Assembly: GCA_013368445.1 (NCBI GenBank)
Contig: JAACJO010000016.1
Coordinates: 248,001-312,000, forward strand
Length of the DNA: 64,000 bases
Source: Leucocoprinus leucothites
Lineage: Eukaryota; Basidiomycota; Agaricomycetes; Agaricales; Agaricaceae
Direction of reading: 5' to 3'
Under the pieces are notes generated by a model. It was given only the letters and a program-made list of their open reading frames with translations, made no database searches and was not told the origin of the DNA. The translations under genes were made by a program, and so were the position numbers. Shown piece after piece: positions 11,311 to 22,391 of the stretch (positions are counted from its first letter, which is position 1; every line of letters starts with the position of its first letter).

Positions 11311-12198
11311 TCAAGGGTCGTCGCCGATATCTCCGAGAAAGTGAGCCAAATCACGATCCCCATCACTCGTACCGCCTTGGCCTGCAGCAGCAGCAGCTCC
11401 GGCTCCGATGGCTCCTGCGACAAAATTATACGCCACTGGAAATGCGGCTCGCGCCCCGATGGATTGGAAGACTGAAAAGACACCTCCGGTGGCGCCTCCA
11501 TAAACTGCAGACTGAAGACCAGCAGCGACAGATCCTAAGTAGCGTCAGATGCGTCCTTAAGCTGAGTGAAGAGAAGACCCACCGCCGGCTATACCAGTTG
11601 ATGTGAAACCAATTGCGCCAAGGAGGGGAATTCCGATCAAAGGAAGAGCAGCTGCACTCCCAACCGCAACAGCGCCTATTTTAACTGAACGAGATATCAG
11701 ACCTTACTCTGCTCAGAAGATATAGCGATGCTTACGGCGATGCCTTGTAGTCTCCTTCTCTGAACGAAACCTGTCTCAATACCAAACGACAAACTCCCTG
11801 AAAACCACCAACCACTCACCACACAATTGGAAAAACATAGGCTTAAATTCCTCCCACTTCCAAAAGCGCCCTTTCTCCCAATGCCCTGCCGCTCTCACTT
11901 CTCGCATAAACTTCAACAAACGCTCCTTGAAGCCAGTTTTTCCTTCGGGTGCAGCAGGAATCCAAGCAAGGAGTGCATTAGCCCATTGCTGACGAGGTAT
12001 ACTTCGCTCCTGAGCACGTTGTCTGACGCTATGGACCCAAGAAGATAACTTATCCTTCCCAGCGAGAGGTCCTGGAAATGGCTCAGGGTGTTCCGAGGAG
12101 GGCGCCCTGTGCCATTGGGTCAGGATCTCCAGTAGGTCGTCCTTGGAGTACGGATCGGGCGCGCCGGCCTTTGGAAGTGGTATGGTGAGTTGGGTCAT
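11311..12198 (-). CDS. Ifi-6-16 (ISG12/IFI27-like) family protein 2
   Basis: Paralog of the gene at 5312-6207 with the same three-exon layout (12198-11820, 11684-11583, 11534-11311; 705 nt, 234 aa). The N-terminal helical domain (..LLEILTQWHRAPSSEH.., ..QQWANALLAWIPAAPEG..) is followed by the Gly/Ala-rich Ifi-6-16 region with GFTSTGIAGGSVAAGLQS and GGVFSVFQSIGARAAF, then an acidic tail ending GDIGDDP. Differences from copy 1 are mostly conservative and none disables the frame, which suggests both are maintained. The ATG at 12198 (MTQL) is preferred over 12207. It belongs to the unit that contains NACHT gene N2. Membrane insertion is expected from the hydrophobic core. Confidence 0.82.
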
Positions 12199-12655
12199 GG
12201 AAAACAAACAGTATTGGGTGAGACTATGGGATTACGTTGGGCTCAATCTCTCATTGCTGTGGGGCACGCTCACTCGCACTTATTCGCTGAGTTTGAATCT
12301 ATTTTTACCTTCAGTTGCCTCACCTGCTCAGCATGTCTGGGGGGTTCATTGATACCGATCATCATATCATTGACCCTAGCTCCTTCGTGTACCATTAACA
12401 CAATTGCAAAGGCACTGGTAACTGCGGGACTAGGCTATCGCTATTCTGATGTCTCTAAGCTCAAGCTGTATTTCTGATGGCTCATTTCCACTATGACCAC
12501 AAGGACGTCTGGCATCAGCGGTGAGAATTATTTGTCCATAAAATGTCCAGTTTCAACAAATCGAAGCCGCCCTTGTAGAGAATCCATCTGCTCCTATTCT
12601 TTAATCAACACGTTTTATCCGATCGTATCTCGAGGAACCTACCATGCCATTTGGC
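12199..12655. other. Intergenic, repeated-unit spacer
   Basis: No gene seen; diverged copy of 6208-6698. Confidence 0.45.
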
Positions 12656-13635
12656 TTAAGGTACATCCTCTATGTCGCCCGGGAGATCGTTCTCATTGTC
12701 GTTAGCATCTTCTAAATTTTCCGTAGGTTCATGACTCGAAGGCTCCCCTTTATCTATAGCACTCCCAATGGCACCCACAGCAGCCCCTAAAGTTCCAACC
12801 GTTCTCAGCAAGGAATTGTAGGCGGCTGGAAATACCGAACGAGCGCTGGCCACCTATACGTATAGCAGGTCAATAATGGGATCTTCCAAGAAGCCAGAGT
12901 AATAGGGCTCATAAGTACTTACCGCCACAGAACCTGAAATCATAGGGCCGTTAGGAGCATGACACAAGAAACCGTTTGGCACTCACGAGCTACCGCATCG
13001 CTTGCCATGCGTGCTATGGTCTCTGACCCAGCCGTTGGTAGCATTACCAGCGCTGCTCCCCCAACAGCAGCGCCGCCAAGAAGCACGGCCCCAGAGATAA
13101 AGGCTCCCATTTTGACTGAACAAATGTAATGATTCGAAGTTATCTGACCGCCTAAGTTCACCAGTAGATAAGGTACTTACGACGGCGTTTTTTGACATTC
13201 CGAGCTACTCAAAAAAATGAGTATATCCGAGTCAAGAAAAGCCGAACGACGAGATAACTTACCACAGGTCTCGAAGAAAAGCACCTGAAATTTCTCCCAA
13301 TCCCAAAACCTATCCATCTCCCACTCACCGGTACGCCTCTTCTCTCTCATGCCACTCAATAACTGCTCTCGAAGCCCGATTTTACCCCTTCCTGCCTCGG
13401 GGATCCAAGCAAGTACGACTTTCACCCATTGCTGCTGAGGGATGGGACGTTCGAGGGCAACACAGTGTGCTACAATATCTCCTAACCATGAATCGAGTTT
13501 TGACTTTTCTGCAAGCATTCCCGGAAACAGTGGCGGCCGTTCCGACTCGGGTGCTCTGTACCATCGTATCAAGACAGCTAGTAATTCGTCCTTTGTCAAC
13601 AGTTTGGAATTGGGGGGCTCGGTCAATTGGGTCAT
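12656..13635 (-). CDS. Ifi-6-16-like family protein 3 (divergent type)
   Basis: Related to proteins 1 and 2 but clearly divergent. Exon 1 (from ATG 13635, MTQLTEPPNSKLL) encodes the same N-terminal domain (..LLAVLIRWYRAPESER.., ..QQQWVKVVLAWIPEAG..) and ends at TGTG/GTAAGT. A second exon (KMGAFISGAVLLGGAAVGGA.. to ASDAVAR) is hydrophobic and Gly/Ala-rich. A very short exon follows, then a last exon (VASARSVFPAAYNSLL.. to LPGDIEDVP). This gives one more intron than paralogs 1 and 2. The canonical GFTSAGxAxGSxAA signature is weakened, so family membership rests on the shared N-domain, hydrophobic profile and the similar tail GDIxDxP. A deleted copy lies at 6699-7153. The tiny exon is the least certain part. 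Confidence 0.68.
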
Positions 13636-14527
13636 TTTCAGGTTAAGGATGGGCAGCGAGATGAGCTGGAAATGCGCAGGTCCGCACATGTACGTTTAAT
13701 CAACGCCATCCACGTGCCTGTGGGCGTCTGAATGGCTCAGTACACGCGAGGGATAATTATAATGAATTCTGGGGTGTTGTCCACGTTGACATCTGCGGTG
13801 GCGAAACGATTTCAGTCCAACCACTCCCTGATGGTCGTTTGGTCTTGACATAGTAAATAGGAGTAAACAATGACCTGGATTTCAAGGCCACAAGCGACGC
13901 CAGTTTACATCTTACCTACCTTCTACTTCTACGGCCCATGTCTCGCCATCTGTATTCAATACGCGTATCGCTTCCATATGGGCAGCTTAGGCCTCGCATC
14001 TTCCGTATGGGTACAGTGAATGTTTGTTCTACAGTATTGTCCCTTCTTTTGCGAGACCTCGCACAGGGGTTGAGGCAGTACCACACTGACGGGCCCACTC
14101 TGCTTGGTTCAATGATAGACCAGGGCTGACCGGTGACCAATGATGCAGATGCACAGGCGCCAGCGAATCTTGCGATGAGTTAGCTAATACTGTAGCACTT
14201 GCGGGGCATTGGAGGACGACCATGTATTGCTAGTGTGAGGCGCCTACCCGATAGCTTCCTCAGTTAAAATCGAGCTCCTCTACAATCTAATTTCCGAATG
14301 TTGGAGTGAATCTCACGCATCCCAGTGACACGATCATTATCACCAGTGTTTGGTTGGGGCGGGAATGTCGTGACGCAAAGTTTAACTTAAGCAAGATACA
14401 CAAGTACACAAGGGTACACACTGGACCTAATTGGCTGGGAAATGCTGTTAACCAGTTGCTGACCCGTCGATCACTGACCTGCGCCTGGTCAACAAGAACC
14501 TTCATTCCTAGCCTGCAATACGCCTCG
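13636..14527 (+). other. Upstream region of NACHT gene N2
   Basis: About 890 bp between divergent genes (Ifi-6-16-like 3 and N2). No further gene seen. The part from about 14240 is conserved upstream of the other NACHT copies, including ACACAAGTACACAAGGGTAC at 14398-14417 and TGCAATACGCCTCGATGG at the start codon. The open frame that runs upstream of the ATG to 14306 is not conserved as coding in the other copies. Confidence 0.5.
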
Positions 14528-16896
14528 ATGGACAGTGATTTGTCCCAGATGAATCGATCCAACAACATAGCACCTACCTCTGGTGCATTCTTCCAGTCAG
14601 CTCAGCATTTCAAAGTGGAAAGCTCCGTTTTCGTTGGCCATCAGACCAATATCTATCACAGCGACATAGGTGAGTATGCGTCTGAGCCAGAGCCTGTACA
14701 ACAAACTAAAAGTTGGTCTCCCCTAGTGTTCTTAGAAAAGCTCGCATTGTACATCATTTCTGGAGCCTCGTTCAATTCGTCCGCTCGCGACCCCCCGCCT
14801 CGATGTCACCCTCAGACAAGAACCGCTATCCTCCAACGAATCCACGAATTTCTCGCCACTGCTATCGCCCCCAAGAGGATTCTGTGGCTATGTGGATATG
14901 CCGGGGTAGGCAAATCTGCAATCGTCCAGACGGTTGCAGAATCCTTCTCGATGCCCACTCAGGCGCTGGGCTACCGTCTCGGCACAGCAGTCTTTTTCTC
15001 GGGGCCGAACAATCGTAACGATCCTAAGCGACTCTTCCCCACCGTGGCCTATCAACTAGCTACGCAGTCTCCTGCCTATCGGGAGTTCATCATCTCGCAA
15101 TTGGCTACGGATCCCCTGTTGTGTGAAAAATCCATGGCAGAGCAATTCCGGCTTCTACTAGTCGTTCCTTTTGCTGAGCGGCAGATTGATCGAGACGCCG
15201 GTTCTCTGGTCATCATGTTGGACGGGCTTGACGAGTGCAAAGGTGATAGAGAACAAGTAGAGATCATCACGCTTGTCAGCCGGTTTATTATCCAACACCC
15301 AGATGTACCGATCCTCTGGGTAATAGCCAGCCGCCCAGAACCACATATACGTAACGCTTTCTCGCGGTTCCCTACCTTTCTGGAGGAAACCGTCCCGATC
15401 GACTCCGACGAAGCTTGTAAAGACGTTGAGCTTTATCTGCACCGCTCATTCGATAAAATTCGAGAGGACTACCCGGAATGTTTTTCCGCGCAGGTTCAAT
15501 GGCCTTCAGAAAAACAGTTTTTGACATTATCCACTGTCGCATCCGGGCATTTTGCACTTGCGACTACTGCTGTGCGCTTCGTGGAGGACCCAGAATATGG
15601 GAATCCTGTTTCGCGATTGGAAGAAGTACTCGCTGTTGTTGATGATCATTCGACTGCTGGCATGAAAGGCACGGCCAACCCACTGGCTGCTCTCGACGCT
15701 CTCTATACTCGCATCTTGTCTTCCATCTCGAAAGACATACTGCCGACAACATTACGAATCCTGGCATACAATCACCAGGGTTACTTTGAGTCCCCCAATT
15801 TCAGGGCTCCAGCAAACTTCTGGAGACTCGGGCAAAGTGACGTTTATAGTGCTTTGCGAAAATTGCACTCTGTATTATCTGTGCCAACTCCAGACCTTGT
15901 TGACGATCACAATATTGAGGTTTACCACAGATCATTTGATGACTACCTCTTGGATCCTGAGCGTTCAGGAAGCTTTTACCTTTATTCTCGAGAACGGCAT
16001 GGGGATTGGCTACAAGCCGGCGTGCTCATCTTGTATCAAGCCGTCAGTCCTAGTGGCCGTGAGTTCTTGTGGATGGTTCCTCAGATTACATACTGATTGG
16101 TAGTATTTTCGTATGGAAAGTGGCTCCAGAGAATATTTTATTATCATGGCCACCGCTAGAAGAAAAGGACAAGACTCAACATCAAATTCTGAAAAATGCG
16201 CTGCAAGCTGTGAGCAATAGTTTCTGCAAAGCATCGGAACCAGTTCGCCGTGAAGTCTTACCACGCCTGGCATACATCCTGAAACATCTCGACCTTGTAG
16301 AAGCTTCTTCGTTTGTAGGAACCTTTGGGTTTTATCGTGATTTGTACTATGGATTCCGTGAGGTAATGCACCTTTACCAGTTCGAGTGAGAGCACTCCTA
16401 CTGACGTCCCTAGTTTCTTCGTGATGTAAGGAATCGTGAACTCGGAAGCGCGCGCGTTGTCCATGCCGACCAACTGGATTCTTCGCATATTGCCATCGAT
16501 AGACCATGTTATGTGTTCCTACATGAAACAGGCCTAGAAGAGCCGTCGACAGACAAGAGAGGCTTCAATCCACTCGATATCATTTCTTGGGAAGGTCAGA
16601 AAAGGGGTGAACCACCTGAGGTGAGTGAATGTCCCTCACTGACATCAGTCGCAAACGTTTGACTTTCCAAGCAGGTGACAGAGAGAGGCATTTTCTGCCA
16701 TGCCGTAGGACCTTTGAACGCAGATGGGATGAAACAGATTTTACTCGACGTAAGATCGCTATCCGTTGACGAGCCCTCCTCAGAAGTATACATTTGGGGG
16801 TTTGGCGAGAAAAGAGTGATTCTTTTCGAGCGTAAATTCACTGTTGGGTCAGGAAAGCAGATATGTACGTACATTGTACCATATCCAGAACCATGA
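14528..16896 (+). CDS. NACHT STAND receptor N2
   Basis: Best-resolved NACHT gene. Exons are 14528-14669, 14727-16058, 16121-16362, 16414-16620 and 16675-16896 (2145 nt, 714 aa). The N-terminal leader (residues 1-47, with FFQSAQHFKVESSVFVGHQ) precedes NACHT, which has Walker A GYAGVGKSAIVQ, Walker B LVIMLDGLDECKG and WVIASRPEPH. A helical region contains YHRSFDDYLLDPERSG. Residues about 570-714 form a repeat-free C-terminal domain (..VYIWGFGEKRVILFERKF.. to PYPEP*). Intron 3 has a clear CTGAT branch site. This is a nucleotide-dependent switch protein of the fungal NLR type; what it senses is unknown. Its neighbours are an intact Ifi-6-16-like pair in divergent orientation. The 3' flank was later split by a transposon. 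Confidence 0.87.
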
Positions 16897-17536
16897 TCAC
16901 AGCAATGGAATCGCTGGTATGACGGTTATGTAGATATTCAGAGCTCGCATCATCGGACTCTTCTGAATGCTACCTGGCGGGTTTGCAAGTCGGATGAACT
17001 AGATTTTGTATCTTTTGCGCCGCTGTTCTGATTGTCTGAATCTACGCCCGATGTATTTTGCGTGCATTCTTAGCTTAGACTTCAGAAAGAGGTGAAATGC
17101 AGAAGTATCGTTTGTCGGGGACTTCATCAAGCCAGATTAATCCTCCAATGACAAGAGTCTTCCCGTTGGATTAGTATTAATCCAGATTCAAGCTGGATTT
17201 CAGCTGGATTAACCTACAATGAGGGCAAAGTGAGAGAGATGACGAAATTAATCGAGATTGCTAATGCAAAATAAGCGCTGCAAAGCGCATCAAGCAAGGT
17301 TCAAACACCTGACTTCAGAAGGAAGACCTCTTAGTTAAGTATATAAAGAATGAAAGACCACTGCACTATAAAGCCATGCTATAGCTTTTAAGGTTTTTGC
17401 AATATATAGTACTATCGACACCATGGGGACTTAGAAACATTCGCGAAGTCCTCATTCACTTGACGGCACTTAGTCACTCAAGTCACCCCAATAAAAAATC
17501 CACCAGAAAATCTTAAAAAATTCTATGTCTTTGTAG

Positions 17537-18487
17537 TGAAGAGATGACGAAGCGAGTTCGTCCGAAATTGAATGTGAGCACGACAGCGTCCGTCTGTCGC
17601 TGGCTAGTGACCCAAATGTAAACCAGAGTAGTTAGAATTTTGAGTGGAAAATAAATTGGAACGAAGACTCAGCATGAATGCGACAATGCGAATCGTTGCT
17701 GAGGAGTGAGATCGAGTGGTAGAGTGCGTTTTCAAGCTGCAGGGTCGGTCTTGAGCTCCTAAGTTCAGACAAGAATAAGATAGAAAGTAGGGGTAGATTT
17801 CACTAAGGAATATTCGTAGATACATGATAGTATTTATACTAACCGCCTGGCAGTACCTACAAATGTTAGAGACAATAGAGACAAGTAGAGACGAGTGTTT
17901 ATGGCGACGTTTTTCCGATATTTTAAGGTCATAAGGATATATCTGAGAAATATTAGTGGTAGAAAAAGAGAGTGGAGAGATAATACATGTGGTCGCCTGG
18001 ATCCACATTATTAGACGAAGCGATGAGACAAGGTAAGAAAGAGCAGAGTGGGGCGCGTATGACGATTTTATGGAGATTTTTCGAGCAAGGTACGAAGGGA
18101 AAGAAAATGATTGGATAAAGCAAAATGAAAAAGAGCGGACTTCTGTCAGTTGAATGACAAGTCCTAACTCGGTGGCGTTGAAGCCATCAAAACCGAGTAG
18201 AAAGAGTGGGTTAGAAGCTGTAAAGGGAAATGATAACGGGGAAATGAGGGACGAAATTTGAAATTTAAGAAATAAGGGGAAAATGAGAGAGAGATTGTGG
18301 GTGCAAACAGTGGTTATTCTTGATCAGATGTGATGGATCGGCTTGATGTGCATAGGCGGCGGCCGTTCTTGATGATTGCGAGGTTGTTGAGATAGTGTAG
18401 TGGCAGCGATGAATGGGGAAACAGGAGTAGTAGAGGGATGGTGGCTGATGGCAGTGATCTGACATCAGCGGGCTTCCGATCTCTATA
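17537..18487 (-). mobile_element. Solo-LTR-like element, copy 3 (reverse)
   Basis: 951-bp relative of the elements at 24502-25469 and 29557-30524, in the opposite orientation and more diverged (for example the CGAGTTAGG / GTCAGTTGAATGACA region at 18140-18170). In element orientation it starts TATAGAGATCGG (TG in the other copies) and ends CTCTTCA. It is flanked by the 4-bp duplication GTAG (17533-17536, 18488-18491). No coding capacity. Confidence 0.72.
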
Positions 18488-18624
18488 GTAGACTCCGTCT
18501 AGATATGAATTTGTACTCTTGTATAACACATAATTTGATTCTAGACACTCATGAGATGGTTGGAAGGTATATTTTGCTAGGCTAAAGTCAATACATATAG
18601 TATTTAAAACATTCAAGTATTAAG

Positions 18625-18712
18625 CCAATTTGGTGTAGTGGCTTAAGTCAAAGCTATTTCATTATCAGATGATGCTCTCATCTGGTCTCAGGTTCAAACC
18701 CTGCCCCTCGAC
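18625..18712 (+). other. tRNA-like pol III promoter sequence (SINE-like or tRNA relic)
   Basis: An A-box-like TGGTGTAGTGGC at 18631-18642 and a good B box GGTTCAAACCC at 18691-18701 lie about 49 bp apart. Between them GATGA..TCATC could be a long variable arm as in Ser/Leu tRNAs, and the T arm pairs at four of five positions. No matching acceptor stem was found, so this is not a working tRNA. It lies inside the hAT-like element. Confidence 0.35.
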
Positions 18713-18871
18713 GTTTTTGGGCGCTTATTTGGACCCTTGATCTTGCCCAAAACAAGCCAAATTGTCATGTGATCAGCATCTGGATTGAAGCCAGATCAAA
18801 TCTGGATTTAAAGTAATCCACCAGGAAGACTCTTCTCATTGGCGGATTAATCTGGCTTGATGCAGTCAATG

Positions 18872-19261
18872 CGTTTGTCAGGCCGAGTTACGAAAGAGCA
18901 GATGCTGGAACAAGAATGATTTGGAGGCGAAATTTCATGATTATGGGTTAATGTCGGGAAAACTCACTGAAAAGGCGACATATAGCCTTCCTTACATGTA
19001 TCAGTTCAGACCGCTTCTCAATGAAAACTTGTATGAATTAATGAGTTGGTTAACAGCAAATCAGAACCACATTTCAAATGGCTGTCCTGTAAAAGTACTA
19101 CATAGGTAACCTGCCTACTGCCCATACTTGTTTGAGCTGATGCACATGGGCTTACATGGGTGACAGGCCTCACGCGAGCCCATGGGGCACTATGTAGAAC
19201 TACTTGGGACCCATAAATCTTGAGACCAAAAAATAGCCAAAATCATCGTATTCTCCAGGAA
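18872..19261. other. Resumed 3' flank of N2
   Basis: Continuation of the NACHT 3' flank after the transposon, matching about 33830-34220. No gene seen. Confidence 0.45.
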
Positions 19262-19595
19262 ACATCGAAATACGTTTGTCAGGAGGAACAGGCTTGCACT
19301 CAGACTCATTGAGGGTCTTGTCGATGATGCAGCAATACCAAGACAGACATCAGGGTTGTTCGCGTCGGGTTGATATGTGAGTGTATGCTTCATCTAGCAC
19401 CCGCAGTCACGTTCAAGATGGTCCTCACGAGCATGAGTGCTGTGAGATTCCTTGCGAGTAGGGGCAGTATTTATGGTCTAGATTGCGCACCGAGGGGCTC
19501 TGCCGGTCCAGGTTTCTTGACAGAGTTGCTGGAGAGGTTTTGTTGATGCACGAGATAAAATCGATATTAAGAGAACACACGAGTTCCAGATCATG
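19262..19595 (-). pseudogene. SDH1: SDH1 (SDHA) 3'-end fragment 2
   Basis: Degenerate copy of the last SDH1 exon plus the preceding intron and a few bases of the upstream exon. On the minus strand MKHTLTYQPDANNPDV is still recognisable. The normal stop context (TACTAATTTCG) is lost, and indels break the frame several times. It lies between N2 and N3, exactly where the paralogous fragment at 34221-34549 lies between N4 and N5. Confidence 0.8.
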
Positions 19596-20019
19596 AATGG
19601 AGAATTGACCAACAATGTACATGAACAGGGGCTAGAGCTATCTCGAATCGAGAGGTTCGCTAATAGCACCTGTGAAGAATTAGAACACGACCACGTAGGT
19701 AGAGAACTTGAAATAAACAGTATGAAATGCCCACCTGAGAGCTTTCTCAGTTGAAATCCAGCTCTTCCGTGGTCTAAGGAGCATCGGAATGAATCTCGCG
19801 CTCCCCGTCGACATGATTGTTATCATTGACTATTAAATACTGATGTTTGATTAGGGTGGGAATGCAGTGACACAAAGTTTAAGCAAGATACACAAGTACA
19901 CAAGGGTACACACTGGACATAATTAGCTGGGGAATGCTGTTAACCAGTCGCTGACCCGTCAATCACTGACCTGCACCTGGTCAACAAGAACCTTCATTCC
20001 TAGCCTGCAATACGCCTCA
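19596..20019 (+). other. Upstream region of N3
   Basis: Conserved NACHT 5' region; carries the ACACAAGTACACAAGGGTAC motif at about 19890-19909. No gene seen. Confidence 0.45.
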
Positions 20020-22391
20020 ATGGACAATGATTTGTCCCAGATGAATCGATCCAACAACATAGCACCAACCTCTGGTGCATTCTTCCAGTCAGCTCAGCAT
20101 TTCAGAGTGGAGAGTTCCGTCTTCGTTGGCCATCAAACCAATATCTACCACAGCGACATAGGTGAGTATGTGTCCGAACCAGAGCCAGAATGAAACCCTA
20201 ACAGCTGGTCTTCCCTAGCGTTCTTAGAAAAACTGGCATTGTACATCATTTCTGGAGCCTCGTTCAATTCATCCGCTCGCGACCCCCCGCCTCGATGTCA
20301 CCCTCAGACAAGAACCACTATCCTCCAACGAATCCACGAATTTCTCCCCACTGCTATCGCCCCCAAGAGGATTCTGTGGCTCTGTGGATATGCCGGGGTA
20401 GGCAAATCCGCAATCGTCCAGACGGTTGCAGAATCCTTCTCGATGCCCACTCAAGCGCTGGGCTACCGTCTCGGCGCAGCAGTCTTTTTCTCGGCACCGA
20501 ACAATCGTAACGATCCTAAGCGACTCTTCCCCACCGTGGCCTATCAGCTAGCTACGCAATATCCTGCCTACCGAGAATTTATCATCTCGCAATTGCTACT
20601 GATCCCCTGTTGTGTGAAAAGTCCATGGCAGAGCAATTCCGGCTTCTACTAGTCGTTCCTTTTGCAGAGCGGCTGATTGATCGAGATGCCGGTTCTCTGG
20701 TCATCATGTTGGATGGGCTTGACGAGTGCAACGGCGATAGAGAACAAGTAGAGATCATCATGCTTGTCAGCCGGTTTATTATCCAACACCCAGACGTACC
20801 GATCCTCTGGGTAATAGCCAGCCGCCCAGAACCACATATCCATAATGCATTCTCGCGGTTCCCTACCTTTCTGGAGGAAACCGTCCCGATCGACTCCGAT
20901 GAAGCTTGTAAAGACGTCGAGCTTTATCTGCATCGCTCATTCGATAAAATTCGAGAGGACTACCCCGAGTGTTTTTCCGTGCAGGTTCAATGGCCTTCAG
21001 AAAAACAGTTTTTGACATTATCCACTGTCGCATCCGGGCATTTTGCACTTGCGACGACTGCTGTGCGCTTCGTGGAGGACCCAGAATATGGGAATCCTGT
21101 TTCACGATTGGAGGAAGTACTCGCTGTTGTTGATGATCATTCGACTGCTGGCATGAAAGGCACGGCCAACCCACTGGCTGCTCTCGACGCTCTCTATACT
21201 CGCATCTTGTCTTCCATCTCAAAAGACATACTGCCAACAACATTACGAATCCTGGCATACAATAACCTGCATAGCTTTTCGTCCCGTAATCTCAGGGCTC
21301 CGGCAAACTTCTGGAGACTCAGGCAAAGTGACGTTTATAGTGCTTTGAGAAAATTGCTCTCTGTATTATCTGTGCCAACCCCAGACCTCGTTGATGACCA
21401 TAATGTTATGGTTTACCACAGATCTTTTAGTGACTACCTCTTGGATCCTGAGCGTTCAGGAAGCTTTTACCTTTATTCTCGAGAACGATATGTTGAATGG
21501 CTGCAAGCCGGCGTGCGCATCTTGTATCAAGCCGTCAGTCCCGGTGGCTGTGAGTTTTCATGGATAATTCCTCAAGTTATATATTGATTAATTGGATTTC
21601 GTACAAAGTGATCCCAGAGAAAATTTTATTATCATGGCCGCCACTAGAAGCAAAGGACAACACTCAGCGTCAAACCCTGAAAGCTGGTCTGCAAGCTGTG
21701 GGCATGAGTTTTTACAAAGCACCAGAACCGGCTCAGCGTGAAGTATTACCACGCCTAGCATACATTCTGAAGCATCTCGATCTTGTAGAGGCTTCTTCAA
21801 CTGTGGGCAGCAGTGGGTGTTATGACGGCTTGTGCTACGGATTCTATCAGGTACGGGCCTTTACCAGTTCGAGTGAGAGCATTCCTACTGACGTTCCCAG
21901 TTTCTCGGTGATCCAAGAAGTCGTGAACTCGGAAACGTGCGCTTTGTCCATGCTGATCAGCTGGATTCTTCGCATATTGCCATGGATAGACCATGTTATG
22001 TGTTCCTGCAGGAAGTAGGCCTAGAAGAACCGTCGACAGACAAGAGAGGCCTCAATCCACTTAATATCGCTCCTTGGGAAACTTGGCAAAGCGGTGAACT
22101 AGCTGAGGTGAGAGAATGTCCCTCGCTGACATCCATCGCAAAGGTTTGACAGCTGCATTTTTCACGCGGGGGAGACAGAGAGGCATTGACTGCCATGCTG
22201 TAGGACCTTTGAACGCAGACGGGATGAAACAGATTTTACTTGATGTAAGATCGCTGTCTGTTGACGAGCCCTCCTCAGAAGTATACATTTGGGGGTTTGG
22301 CGAGAAAAGAGTAATTCTTTTCGAGCGTAAATTCACTGTTGGGCCAGTAAAGCAGAAATGTATTTACATAGTACCATATCCAGAACCATGA
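20020..22391 (+). pseudogene. NACHT STAND receptor N3 (frameshifted)
   Basis: Same gene structure as N2 and N5, with intact start, Walker A and splice sites. One G is missing near 20595 (CAATTGCTAC where the intact copies have CAATTGGCTAC), which shifts the frame after ..EFIISQL and gives a stop at about 20652. The correct frame resumes at 20610 and stays open through Walker B (LVIMLDGLDECNG), the helical region and the C-terminal domain to the TGA at 22391. The lesion is recent: a single base in an otherwise clean gene. A sequencing error cannot be excluded. A truncated NACHT fragment could still be made. Confidence 0.8.

Larger units (their letters stand above)
17117..18871. mobile_element. 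hAT-like non-autonomous element with a nested LTR
   Basis: Bounded by the 8-bp direct repeat CGTTTGTC (17109-17116 and 18872-18879). The uninterrupted site is seen in the paralogous flank near 33830-33840. The ends form long imperfect terminal inverted repeats: CATCAAGCCAGATTAATCC on the left (from about 17123), with the complement on the right ending near 18865, extending about 45 bp. Without the nested 951-bp element and its 4-bp duplication it is about 800 bp. There is no transposase frame. The 8-bp duplication fits the hAT superfamily; the outermost bases of the two ends differ. Confidence 0.75.

Noticed and set aside
14306..14527. In-frame extension of N2 upstream of the chosen ATG
   Set aside because: The equivalent region in N1, N3 and N5 is not open in the same frame, while the ATG of MDSDL (MDNDL in N3) is conserved in all five.
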